Assembly: GCF_000255555.1 (NCBI RefSeq)
Contig: NZ_AGRW01000055.1
Span: 1-64,000, forward strand
Reading direction: 5' to 3'
DNA from: Treponema saccharophilum DSM 2985
Lineage (GTDB): Bacteria; Spirochaetota; Spirochaetia; Treponematales; Treponemataceae
Length of the DNA stretch: 64,000 bases
Shown: piece by piece, positions 36,437 through 44,012 of the stretch
Position numbering within the stretch: the stretch's first letter is position 1
Layout: each line of letters starts with the position of its first letter
The notes under the pieces: model-generated
Databases searched by the model: none
Seen by the model: the letters and a program-made list of their open reading frames with translations, nothing else
Told to the model about the DNA's origin: nothing
Position numbers and translations under genes: made by a program

Positions 36437-36712
36437 ATGAACAAATCTGAATTGATTGCAGCAATTGTCGAGGAGACAAAATTCGATAAGAAAGAGGCGG
36501 AAGCATTCCTTAAGTCTTTTACTGAGAACGTGGCAAAATCACTTGAGAAGGGCGAGGATGTTCAGCTTGTCGGTTTCGGAACGTTCTCCGTCGTCGAGCG
36601 CGCTGCCCGTTCAGGACGCAACCCCAAGACGGGAGAGACAATCACCATCAGCGCATCGAAGCTTCCCAAATTCAAGCCGGGTTCAGCGCTTAAGGCGCGC
36701 GTGAACAAGTAA
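36437..36712 (+). CDS. hup: HU-family DNA-binding protein
   Basis: A 91-residue nucleoid protein that bends DNA as a dimer. MNKSELIAAIVEE, GEDVQLVGFGTFSV and the DNA-arm segment RSGRNPKTGETI are diagnostic. Length and sequence are standard for HU. GGAG precedes the ATG. Codon use is T-rich relative to neighbours, as in highly expressed genes. Confidence 0.97.
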   Translation: MNKSELIAAIVEETKFDKKEAEAFLKSFTENVAKSLEKGEDVQLVGFGTFSVVERAARSGRNPKTGETITISASKLPKFKPGSALKARVNK

Positions 36713-36751
36713 GAGCCCGAAAAGGCTTTCAGCGTGCAAACGAACTGATGA

Positions 36752-36778
36752 CGTCGCGAGAAATCGCGGCGTTTTTTT
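36752..36778 (+). terminator. Terminator after the HU gene
   Basis: CGTCGCGA (36752-36759) and TCGCGGCG (36764-36771) pair around GAAA, followed by seven Ts. Confidence 0.9.
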
Positions 36779-36849
36779 GTCCCGCCACATATTCCCATCG
36801 ACGGCTGAATCATCGCATAATGGCACGGAAAAAAATACGGGGGATTCAA

Positions 36850-38064
36850 ATGCCGAATTTGATAATCGGACAATCTGGCGGACCTACCGCCGTCATCAAT
36901 GCAAGCCTTGCCGGGGCGTTCTCTGCGGCAAAAGAGAAGGGGATTAAGACGGTTTACGGAATGCAGCACGGGATAAAGGGATTCCTGCGCGGCGAGACGG
37001 TCGTCCTCGATGAAATTCTCGGCTCCGACGAGAACATCGAGCTTCTGAAAAGAACGCCTGCGTCGTTCCTCGGCTCGTGCCGGTTCAAGCTTCCCGACGT
37101 TGACGGCGATTGCGAAATCTACGAGCAGATTTTCTCGCGCCTTCACGCGCTGGACATCGGGTATTTCCTTTACATCGGCGGGAACGACTCGATGGACACA
37201 ATCAAGAAGCTTTCCGAATACGCTTCGATTGTCGGTTCCGACGTGAAATTCATCGGCGTTCCGAAGACAATCGACAACGATTTGGCTGTCACCGACCATT
37301 CGCCGGGTTTCGGGAGCGCTGCGAAATACATCGCGACGGTCGTGCGCGAGCTTGTCTGCGATTGCCGCGTCTACGATGTCGAGGCTGTCACGATTCTTGA
37401 GATAATGGGACGGAACGCGGGATGGCTTACGGCGAGCGCTGCTTTGGCGAGAAGCCGGGACTGCGAGGGCGCGGATTTGATATATCTTCCGGAAAAACCG
37501 TTCGACGAGGAGGAGTTCATCGCGAAAGTCAGGACGCTTGCCGCCAAAAAGCATTCTGTCGTCGTCGTGATAAGCGAGGGAATCAGAACCGCGGACGGAA
37601 AGCTCCTCTGCGAGCGCGGAGAAAACGACTCGTCCGTCGATGCGTTCGGGCACAAAATCATGAGCGGTGCGGGAAAATACCTTGAGACGAGCATCCGGAA
37701 GCGCATCCGCGGTATAAAATGCCGCTCCGTCGAGCTTTCGACGCCGCAGAGATGCGCGAGCCACTTCGCGAGCCTGACAGACATAAACGAGGCGTTCGCT
37801 GTCGGTGCCGAAGCCGCCTGTGCCGCCGTTTCTGGGGAATCCGGAAAAGTCGTCATCTTCGTGCGGAAATCCGATTCACCGTACGAATGCGCGACGGAAC
37901 TGCGCGACGTCCACGAAATCGCGAATGTCGAGCGGAAAGTTCCCGATGAATGGATTTGCGACGGATACGTTACGGATGATGTTGTCCGCTATATACGTCC
38001 GCTGATTCAGGGCGAGCTTTCCCCGATAATCGAGGACGGCGTACCGAAAATGATTCGGCTGTGA
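36850..38064 (+). CDS. pfp: Pyrophosphate-dependent 6-phosphofructokinase
   Basis: A 404-residue enzyme interconverting fructose 6-phosphate and fructose 1,6-bisphosphate with PPi. The phosphate-site motif reads GGNDSMDT: the Asp in the position held by Gly in ATP-dependent enzymes, and the Lys in VPKTIDNDL, both indicate PPi rather than ATP. The sugar-phosphate motif MGRNAGW is present. PPi-PFK makes glycolysis reversible and saves ATP in anaerobes. ATG 36850 is chosen because the extension from 36748 runs back through the HU terminator. Confidence 0.92.
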   Translation: MPNLIIGQSGGPTAVINASLAGAFSAAKEKGIKTVYGMQHGIKGFLRGETVVLDEILGSDENIELLKRTPASFLGSCRFKLPDVDGDCEIYEQIFSRLHALDIGYFLYIGGNDSMDTIKKLSEYASIVGSDVKFIGVPKTIDNDLAVTDHSPGFGSAAKYIATVVRELVCDCRVYDVEAVTILEIMGRNAGWLTASAALARSRDCEGADLIYLPEKPFDEEEFIAKVRTLAAKKHSVVVVISEGIRTADGKLLCERGENDSSVDAFGHKIMSGAGKYLETSIRKRIRGIKCRSVELSTPQRCASHFASLTDINEAFAVGAEAACAAVSGESGKVVIFVRKSDSPYECATELRDVHEIANVERKVPDEWICDGYVTDDVVRYIRPLIQGELSPIIEDGVPKMIRL

Positions 38065-38080
38065 TTGTTCTGCGACAAAA

Positions 38081-38113
38081 AAAGCCCGCGCTCTTGAAGC
38101 GCGGGCTTTTCTC
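38081..38113. terminator. Bidirectional terminator between pfp and hsp20
   Basis: AAAGCCCGCGCT and AGCGCGGGCTTT form a 12-bp stem with A-rich and T-rich flanks, placed between two convergent genes. Confidence 0.93.
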
Positions 38114-38118
38114 ATCTT

Positions 38119-38565
38119 TTAGGCGCAGGTGACTGCAATTTTCTTAGGAAGTGCGACTGCGCGTCTCGGCATCATCACCGTAAGAACGCCGTTCTTCACC
38201 GCCGCGGAAAGTTTCTCGTAATCGACGTCCTCGGGAATCGTGAAGCTCCTCTTGAACTCGACCGTAGAGCGCTCGCGGATGAGCCACTTCGTCTCGTCCT
38301 TCGCGCCGTTCTCTTTTTCCTCGTCTTTCTTTTCCTCTTTTGTTTCCTGAAGAGAAGAAATCGTGAGGACGTTGCCGTTCAGCTCGATGTCCACATCCTT
38401 CTCTGTTTTTCCGGGAAGATCCATCTCGAGCGTGTAGGAATCCTTCGTCTCCTTGACGTCAACTTTCGGGGATGCGAAAACCTTCTTGAAGTTCACCGAG
38501 GGCAATCCGCACGCCACGGAACCAAAATCATCAAACAAGCTGTTGAAAAGTGCCAATTCGTTCAT
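38119..38565 (-). CDS. Hsp20 small heat-shock protein
   Basis: A 148-residue ATP-independent chaperone. The alpha-crystallin domain spans about 33-138, with PKVDVKETKDSYTLEMDLPG, IELNGNVLTIS, and near the end the conserved AAVKNGVLTVMMPR. A Lys/Glu-rich insertion at about 74-92 is longer than usual. GGAGG precedes the ATG. A sigma-54-type promoter lies about 75 bp upstream. Confidence 0.95.
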   Translation of the reverse strand: MNELALFNSLFDDFGSVACGLPSVNFKKVFASPKVDVKETKDSYTLEMDLPGKTEKDVDIELNGNVLTISSLQETKEEKKDEEKENGAKDETKWLIRERSTVEFKRSFTIPEDVDYEKLSAAVKNGVLTVMMPRRAVALPKKIAVTCA

Positions 38566-38637
38566 ACTAAAACCTCCTGATAATTCGTTGAACTTTTTTG
38601 TAGGAAACCGTTTTGTTTTCCTTACGCCTTATATAAC

Positions 38638-38654
38638 AGCATGATGTGTGCCAA
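38638..38654 (-). promoter_or_regulatory. Sigma-54-type promoter of hsp20
   Basis: On the minus strand the sequence is TTGGCACACATCATGCT, against the -24/-12 consensus TTGGCACGNNNNTTGCT. The GG and GC dinucleotides are at the required 12-base spacing. A start near 38628 leaves a ~63-nt leader. No sigma-70 pair with normal spacing overlaps it, although TATATAA lies just downstream. Confidence 0.55.
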
Positions 38655-38919
38655 CTTTTTGAAAATCGCGGATTTTTTTCGTAAAAAACATGCGCCGCGC
38701 GAAAAAGGGCGCCCGTGAAGCGAAAAAACGCAGTTTTGGCGCGATTTTGAACTCGGCGACTTGGGCGATGGCGAAGTTTTCGAACAAGGGCTGTTTTTTG
38801 GAATGCGATTTTTGGAACAGATGGGCGCATTTTTCCGCGTTTGTCCGGGCGCATTTGGGTAAAAATGTCCCGTCCGCGCGCGTTCCGCGATGGTTTTAGG
38901 GCGAATGCGCCCACTTCCG
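38655..38919. other. Gene-free stretch with a decayed dispersed repeat
   Basis: About 265 bp between the hsp20 promoter and the end of cbiG. Around 38743-38795 the text TTTTGAACTCGGCGACTTGGG and GCGATGGCGAAGTT resembles 47057-47093 inside the 118-bp element (TTTTTGAGCTCGTTGACTTGA). GGGCGCATTT is directly repeated near 38822 and 38850, and its complement ATGCGCCC recurs near 38905. I see no gene here. Confidence 0.5.
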
Positions 38920-39960
38920 TCAGCCGATGATTCCGATTGCGATTGTCATTCCGCGCATGGATTTCTTTTTTGCGGCGAGGAACGCGCCCGACAAAGCGAC
39001 GCTCCGCTCGCAGACGTTTCCGACGCCGACCGTTTTTCGCACGAATTCCGAGTCGCTGAAATTCCCGTGTGCCGCGCCGAGCTCCTCCGCCGTAAAAAAA
39101 ATGAGCGGGACGTTGAGCAATTCGGCGAGCGACAGAATCGCAGGCTCGTTCTTTTTTATGTCGATTGTCGCGATTTTTTCGATGCGGCTTTCCTTTATTT
39201 TGTGGATTCCAAGCGTTTCGTGGACGAATTCCAAAAGCTCGCCGGCATCCGTTCCTTTCCTGCAGCCGATTCCGAGGACGAACCGCCGCTCTTCTCCCGC
39301 GTCAAAGAGAACGGCCTTCCGCTGCGCCGTCGAGAAGAGCGCGTCGATTCCGTCCGCGCGCGACGAAAGCTCAAGCCCGCGCGTTTTCCTGAGCGATTCG
39401 GCTTCCGTTGATTCCTCGTCGTCGATTATCGCCCGGACGGGGAGTTTTGCGAGGATTTTTGCCGAGATGAGTTTTATGTTCCGCGCGTTTTCGATTCCGA
39501 ATCCGTTTTCAACCGCCCACGAATCGACTGCCCACGCACCGTTGATGTCCGTCGCCGTCGTTATGACGGGAAGGGCGCCCGTTATGACTGCGATTGCCCG
39601 CGCCGCGTCGTTCGCGCCGCCGATGTGCCCGCTTAGAATCGGGATTGCGAACGACGCTTTTTCGTCAACGCAGACGACGGCGGGATCTTCCGTCTTCTTT
39701 TTTACGAATGGGGCGATTGCGCGGACGGCAATCCCGACGGCGCCGACAAAAACGACAAGCGAACGGCCGTTCGTTTTTTTGCTGAACGCGCGCTCAGTGA
39801 ATTCGCCGAGGGTTCTGTGTTTTTCCCCGAAGCATTCGAACGTTTCCGCGCTGAATTCCCCGCCTTCAGAGATGAATTCCGGAAGCGCTTTGGCAATTTT
39901 TTCCATCGTTGCGCTTCCGCGCGCGCTGAACGATACAATCGAAAGCGATGCGAAATTCAT
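38920..39960 (-). CDS. cbiG: Cobalt-precorrin-5A hydrolase
   Basis: A 346-residue CbiG, which opens the delta-lactone ring and removes the C20 acetaldehyde unit in the anaerobic cobalamin pathway. It has the N-terminal domain with FVGAVGIAVRAIAPFVKKK and the central PILSGHIGGANDAARAIA motif. The C-terminal domain starts with VLGIGCRKGTDAGELL, all typical of CbiG. Its ATG overlaps the cbiF stop (ATGA). It is the last gene of the operon. Confidence 0.93.
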   Translation of the reverse strand: MNFASLSIVSFSARGSATMEKIAKALPEFISEGGEFSAETFECFGEKHRTLGEFTERAFSKKTNGRSLVVFVGAVGIAVRAIAPFVKKKTEDPAVVCVDEKASFAIPILSGHIGGANDAARAIAVITGALPVITTATDINGAWAVDSWAVENGFGIENARNIKLISAKILAKLPVRAIIDDEESTEAESLRKTRGLELSSRADGIDALFSTAQRKAVLFDAGEERRFVLGIGCRKGTDAGELLEFVHETLGIHKIKESRIEKIATIDIKKNEPAILSLAELLNVPLIFFTAEELGAAHGNFSDSEFVRKTVGVGNVCERSVALSGAFLAAKKKSMRGMTIAIGIIG

Positions 39961-40709
39961 TTCCTGAATTCCGTCGGGAACGTCGCGTCGTAAAGGCGGC
40001 TTTTTGCTGCCTCAATCGACCCGTCAAGAAAATCGCCGACGAGTACGAGCGCCGTCTTCGTGATTCCTTCCGCAGCCGCGAGCGACGATATGGTGCCGAG
40101 CGTGCCGCGAACGATTTTCTCGTCGCTCCATGTTGCCTTGTAGACGACTGCCGCGGGGGTGTTTTTCGTGTATGCGCCTTCCAGAAGCTCTTCGACGAGG
40201 GACGGAATCATCGAGCTTGAAAGGAAAAGAACCATCGTAGAGCCGTGTTTTGCAAGCTCGCGGATTTTTTCCCGCTCGGGAACGGGCGTCCGCCCTTCCA
40301 TCCGCGTGATTATGACCGTCTGCGTCAGTTCCGGCACCGTGAATTCGGCTTTCAATGACGCCGCCGCGCCGAACATGCTCGACACGCCCGGAACGATTTC
40401 GTATCCGATTCCGCGTTTTTTCAGCTCGTCCATCTGCTCTCGTATCGCTCCGAAAATGCTCGGGTCGCCGGTGTGGAGCCGCACGCATTTTTTTCCGTTG
40501 CGTTCGGCGTTCACGAGAATTTCCGTCGTCTCTTCGAGCGTCATCCGCGCGCTGTCGAAAATTTCGGCGTTCTCCGCGCAGTTTTTCAGCAACTCGGGAT
40601 TGACGAGGCTTCCCGCCCAGACGACGACATCGGCTTCCTTCAGAAGATTCGCGCCGCGCACCGTAATCAAGTCGGGCGCGCCGCACCCGGCTCCGACAAA
40701 ATAAATCAT
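39957..40709 (-). CDS. cbiF: Cobalt-precorrin-4 C11-methyltransferase
   Basis: A 250-residue SAM-dependent corrin methyltransferase. YFVGAGCGAPDLITVRGA and the VVWAGSLVNPELL segment mark CbiF/CobM within the tetrapyrrole methylase family. RLHTGDPSIFGAIREQMDEL is the conserved SAM/substrate loop. It adds the C11 methyl group before CbiG acts, and it overlaps the cbiG start by four bases. Confidence 0.94.
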   Translation of the reverse strand: MIYFVGAGCGAPDLITVRGANLLKEADVVVWAGSLVNPELLKNCAENAEIFDSARMTLEETTEILVNAERNGKKCVRLHTGDPSIFGAIREQMDELKKRGIGYEIVPGVSSMFGAAASLKAEFTVPELTQTVIITRMEGRTPVPEREKIRELAKHGSTMVLFLSSSMIPSLVEELLEGAYTKNTPAAVVYKATWSDEKIVRGTLGTISSLAAAEGITKTALVLVGDFLDGSIEAAKSRLYDATFPTEFRK

Positions 40710-40763
40710 TTTTTCCTCCGCCTCCTTTTTTTGTGGGCGAACCGAACCCGTATGCCCGCCGAA

Positions 40764-41582
40764 TCAGCGTTCGTCATTTTCGAGCAGCACGGATTTTATC
40801 CACCCGATAAGCGCGCTGTTGTCCGTGAACGCGCCCTCTCGCTCGCCGGGCTTTTCCACGGCGAATATTTCCATGTTCAGTTCTTTCGCCGCCTCGATTT
40901 TCTCGTCGAATCCGCCGTTTTTCCCGCTGATTTTCGTCACGAGGATGCGGCTGTTCGTTTCGGAGAACATCGCCTCGTTCATTTTTTTCGAGAACGGTCC
41001 CTGCATCGCGATTATCCGCGAGGGCGGAATTCCCGCGTCGGCGCATTTTTTGAGCGAATCGATGCTCGGAATCACCCTGACGAACAGCCGCTCGCGCCAG
41101 TTTTCTATGCGGGTGAACGGAAGAAGCTCCTTGCTTCCCGTCGAGACGAAAATAGTTCCCGTCGGGAAATTCCGGGCGATGTCGTCCGCGATTTTCTCTA
41201 TCGAGCTGAAAATCCTGATTCCGCTTTTTTCGGCTGAAATGTTCCCGCTTTCCCTGATGAGCCGCGCGTAGGGCGTTTTGAGCGAGTCGCACGCGCCCCG
41301 TATGTTTTTCGTCGCGTCGGATGCGTAGGGATGCGTTGCGTCCACGACAAAACGGAACGAGCCGCGCGAGATGAATTCCTCCATCTGCGTTTGCGACATT
41401 CGCCCCTGCGAGACGGGAACGGAACCGTTCTTTTCGCGGATGATTTCCCCGCCGTATTCCGTCGCCACGGAAACCGTGACGTCAAAATGCTCCGAGGCTT
41501 CCTTTGCGAAAATCCGCCCTTCTGTCGTTCCAGCGAAGACCAGAATCTTCGCCCGATTTTCACTCGCGGTTGTGTCAGCCAT
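40764..41582 (-). CDS. cbiJ: Cobalt-precorrin-6A reductase
   Basis: A 272-residue CbiJ/CobK reductase, which reduces the macrocycle of precorrin-6A with NAD(P)H. It is recognised by ILVFAGTTEGRIFAKEAS at the N-terminus, the VDATHPYASDATKNI motif, and LVTKISGKNGGFDEKIEAA near the C-terminus. It overlaps the cbiH stop by eight bases. Confidence 0.92.
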   Translation of the reverse strand: MADTTASENRAKILVFAGTTEGRIFAKEASEHFDVTVSVATEYGGEIIREKNGSVPVSQGRMSQTQMEEFISRGSFRFVVDATHPYASDATKNIRGACDSLKTPYARLIRESGNISAEKSGIRIFSSIEKIADDIARNFPTGTIFVSTGSKELLPFTRIENWRERLFVRVIPSIDSLKKCADAGIPPSRIIAMQGPFSKKMNEAMFSETNSRILVTKISGKNGGFDEKIEAAKELNMEIFAVEKPGEREGAFTDNSALIGWIKSVLLENDER

Positions 41583-42342
41583 TTCCTTTCCGTCCGTATC
41601 CGCGCGGATTCACCATGAATTTCCGCCCGTTCCGCTCTATCAGTTCCGTCTCCGAATTCCCGACGAAAACGGTGCAGAACATGTCCATGTCGAGTTTTCC
41701 CAGCTCGGAAAGCGTGCAGAAACCGAATTCCTCGCCGTCGCGCGCGATGTTCCTGACGAAGCCGCACACGGTTTTCCCGTCGCGCTCCTCAAGCAGGATT
41801 TCCGCCGCGCGCGCGAGGACGTCGGGCCTGTTTTTGCTTCTTGGGTTGTACAGCGCGATGACAAAATCGCCTTTCGACGATGCCCGAAGCCGCTTCTCGA
41901 TTTTTTCCTGCGGGATGAGGAGATTGGAAAGCGATATGACGGCAAAATCGGCAGTCAGCGGCGAGCCGAGAATCGCGCCGCCGGAAACTGCCGCCGTGAC
42001 GCCGGGGACAATCTCAATCTCGACGAGCGGAAACGGCTCTGAAAGCGCAAGGGCTAGGCTTGCCATCCCGTAAATGCACGAATCCCCTGAGCAGACGAGC
42101 ACGACTTCTTTTCCGCGCGACGCCTCCTCAAGCGCGATTGTGCACCGCTCCTCCTCCCTCATCATTCCTGTGGAGAGGAATTTTTCGCCGTCGATTTCGG
42201 GAAAAGCAGTTCTGACAAGCTCGATATATTTTGTGTAGCCGACGATTATCTCTGCGCGTTCGACTGCCGCTTTCGCGTCAAGCGTCATCCCGCCAAAACT
42301 TCCCGGCCCGATTCCCGCGATTACGAGTTTTCCGCATTTCAT
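41575..42342 (-). CDS. cbiH: Cobalt-precorrin-3B C17-methyltransferase
   Basis: A 255-residue tetrapyrrole methylase: KLVIAGIGPGSFGGMTLDA, GYTKYIELV, then VLVCSGDSCIYGMASL and VPGVTAAVSGGAILGSPL mark the CbiH/CobJ ring-contraction enzyme. A longer open frame reaches 43059 but crosses the MATE gene on the same strand. ATG 42342 forms ATGA with the MATE stop and gives the conserved N-terminus. Confidence 0.93.
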   Translation of the reverse strand: MKCGKLVIAGIGPGSFGGMTLDAKAAVERAEIIVGYTKYIELVRTAFPEIDGEKFLSTGMMREEERCTIALEEASRGKEVVLVCSGDSCIYGMASLALALSEPFPLVEIEIVPGVTAAVSGGAILGSPLTADFAVISLSNLLIPQEKIEKRLRASSKGDFVIALYNPRSKNRPDVLARAAEILLEERDGKTVCGFVRNIARDGEEFGFCTLSELGKLDMDMFCTVFVGNSETELIERNGRKFMVNPRGYGRKGNG

Positions 42343-43700
42343 TTTCTGATTTTTCCCTCCCTCATCGCCGGATGGCGCAGGAGCACGAAAATCAGCTGCG
42401 CGAACATGACGCACCAGATGAGCGGCTCGCAGATGATGATTCCCCACGTTCCGAGCTTTGGAACAATCAGCGCGGTGAAGAGAATTTTCCCCAAAAGCTC
42501 GATGACGCTCGATATGAGCGGGAGGATTTTGCTTCCAAGCCCCTGGAGCGAATTCCGCGAGACGAAAAGCCCGCCCAAAATGAGAAAGAACGGGATGCAG
42601 AAATAGAGGTAGTTCGTCCCGTATTCGAGGAGCGTCTCGTTTGCCGAGCCGGAGATGAACGAAAGGAGCGGGCGCACGGTGAATTTCATCGTCGCAATCA
42701 GGAAAACGGCCCAGATTACCGCCATCGTTATCGAAAGCTTTATTCCCGCCCGTATTCTGTCGGGTTTTCCCGCGCCGAGATTCTGCGAGACGAATGTAGA
42801 AGACGCCGTTCCGAGCGAAATGAGCGGGATGTTCACGATTGAGAAAATCTTCCTCGATGCGAGGTGCCCCGCGATTACCATCGTTCCGAACGAATTTATT
42901 GCCGACTGCAAAACGACCGTTCCCGAGCTGACGAGCGAGCCCATCAGCGCCATCGAAATTCCCTGCCCCAAAAGTTCGCTCACTGTTTTTCTTTCCGCCG
43001 AAAAATGCCGCGCCGCCGGAATGATGATTCTCGCCTTCGTCGCGATGAACACGGCGCACAAAATCGCCGAAACTCCCTGTGCGACGACCGTCGCGACTGC
43101 GGCGCCGCGGACGCCCATATCGAGCTTCGTGATGAAGAGAAGGTCGAGCGCGATGTTCAGGATTGATGCGATTACGAGAAACACGAGCGGGGAGAACGAA
43201 TCGCCCGTCGCGCGCAGAAGTCCCGAAAGAAGGTTGAACGCGAACATGACGACGGCGAACATCGTGACCGTGTTTATGTATGAGAACGACTCTTCCTTTA
43301 TTTCGGCGGGCGTTCCGAGAACGTCGAGCGCGGGCATAAGGCAGAATCGCGAAACCGCCGTGACGATGACGGTGACAAGTGCGGTGAGCATGAGCGACAT
43401 CGCGACGACTTTCTTCAATGAGTCCCTGTTCCCCGAACCGAACGCCCGCGCCGCCACAATCGAAAGCCCGTTCCCGAACCCGTTCCCGAACCCGACGAGC
43501 AGCTCGAACAGCACCGCGCTTGAGCCGATTGCCGCGAGCGAGTCTTCCGCAAGATAATGCCCGACGATTATCGCATCGACGGCGTTGTAGAGCTGCTGGA
43601 ACGCAAGCGAGACAATGAGCGGAAACGCAAAACTGATGAGAGCCGGCAATATCGGCCCGCCGGTCAAATCCGGATGTATGAACGACTTGAAATTCTTCAT
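42339..43700 (-). CDS. MATE-family multidrug/organic cation exporter
   Basis: A 453-residue membrane protein with about 12 helices and the MATE hallmarks: LTGGPILPALISFAFPLIVS at the start of helix 1, then NAVDAIIVGHYL. It should be a Na+- or H+-coupled exporter. It is the first gene of the cobalamin operon and overlaps cbiH by four bases, so a link to corrinoid or intermediate handling is possible but unproven. ATG 43700 begins the conserved N-terminus. Confidence 0.9.
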   Translation of the reverse strand: MKNFKSFIHPDLTGGPILPALISFAFPLIVSLAFQQLYNAVDAIIVGHYLAEDSLAAIGSSAVLFELLVGFGNGFGNGLSIVAARAFGSGNRDSLKKVVAMSLMLTALVTVIVTAVSRFCLMPALDVLGTPAEIKEESFSYINTVTMFAVVMFAFNLLSGLLRATGDSFSPLVFLVIASILNIALDLLFITKLDMGVRGAAVATVVAQGVSAILCAVFIATKARIIIPAARHFSAERKTVSELLGQGISMALMGSLVSSGTVVLQSAINSFGTMVIAGHLASRKIFSIVNIPLISLGTASSTFVSQNLGAGKPDRIRAGIKLSITMAVIWAVFLIATMKFTVRPLLSFISGSANETLLEYGTNYLYFCIPFFLILGGLFVSRNSLQGLGSKILPLISSVIELLGKILFTALIVPKLGTWGIIICEPLIWCVMFAQLIFVLLRHPAMREGKIRK

Positions 43701-43725
43701 GGAAAAATACCCCGTTTCAATAGAG

Positions 43726-43753
43726 CTGTTCGGAAAGCGAAAATTCCGAGCAG
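43726..43753. repeat. Short palindromic element, diverged copy
   Basis: CTGTTCGGAA and TTCCGAGCAG form an inverted repeat with one G-U pair around AGCGAAAA, in the leader of the MATE gene. It is a diverged copy of the 32157-32188 element. Confidence 0.65.
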
Positions 43754-43823
43754 GTTTAATAATGGCATAACGAGCGGATTCGGAAAAGTCGTCCGCGTTC
43801 ATCGTCTTCGTTTTGCGCGGTGA

Positions 43824-43854
43824 GAAAAAAAACTCCGGGAAAATCTCCCGGAGT
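43824..43854 (-). terminator. Terminator of the second chemoreceptor gene
   Basis: On the minus strand ACTCCGGGA (43854-43846) and TCCCGGAGT (43840-43832) form a 9-bp stem, followed by a U-run from the As at 43825-43831. It lies 159 bp after the receptor stop codon and before the MATE gene. The remaining bases of the 43701-44012 gap show only palindromic repeats. Confidence 0.8.
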
Positions 43855-43977
43855 TTCGTTTTAATCGATTAACTTGAAAAGTGTCATTCTGAACGGCTTT
43901 AGAAAGAATGCCTGCTTCAGAATCTGTAATCAAGATATGCAGAAACAAACTTTCTTACGAAAATCGTTCGGCATTAA

Positions 43978-44009
43978 ACCTGTTCGGAACCCTAATTTTC
44001 AGAACAGGT
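43978..44009. repeat. 32-bp palindromic element, copy with decayed centre
   Basis: ACCTGTTC at 43978-43985 and GAACAGGT at 44002-44009 pair; the inner bases no longer pair well. It has the same outer sequence and total length as the 32157-32188 copy. It lies three bases beyond the chemoreceptor stop codon. Confidence 0.75.
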
Positions 44010-44012
44010 CTC

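Noticed and set aside
42343-43059. Upstream extension of cbiH to 43059
   Set aside because: It crosses the MATE coding region in another frame. The ATGA overlap and the conserved CbiH N-terminus fix the start at 42342.
43701-44012. Cobalamin riboswitch ahead of the MATE-cbi operon
   Set aside because: Only palindromic repeats and the terminator of the chemoreceptor gene are visible.
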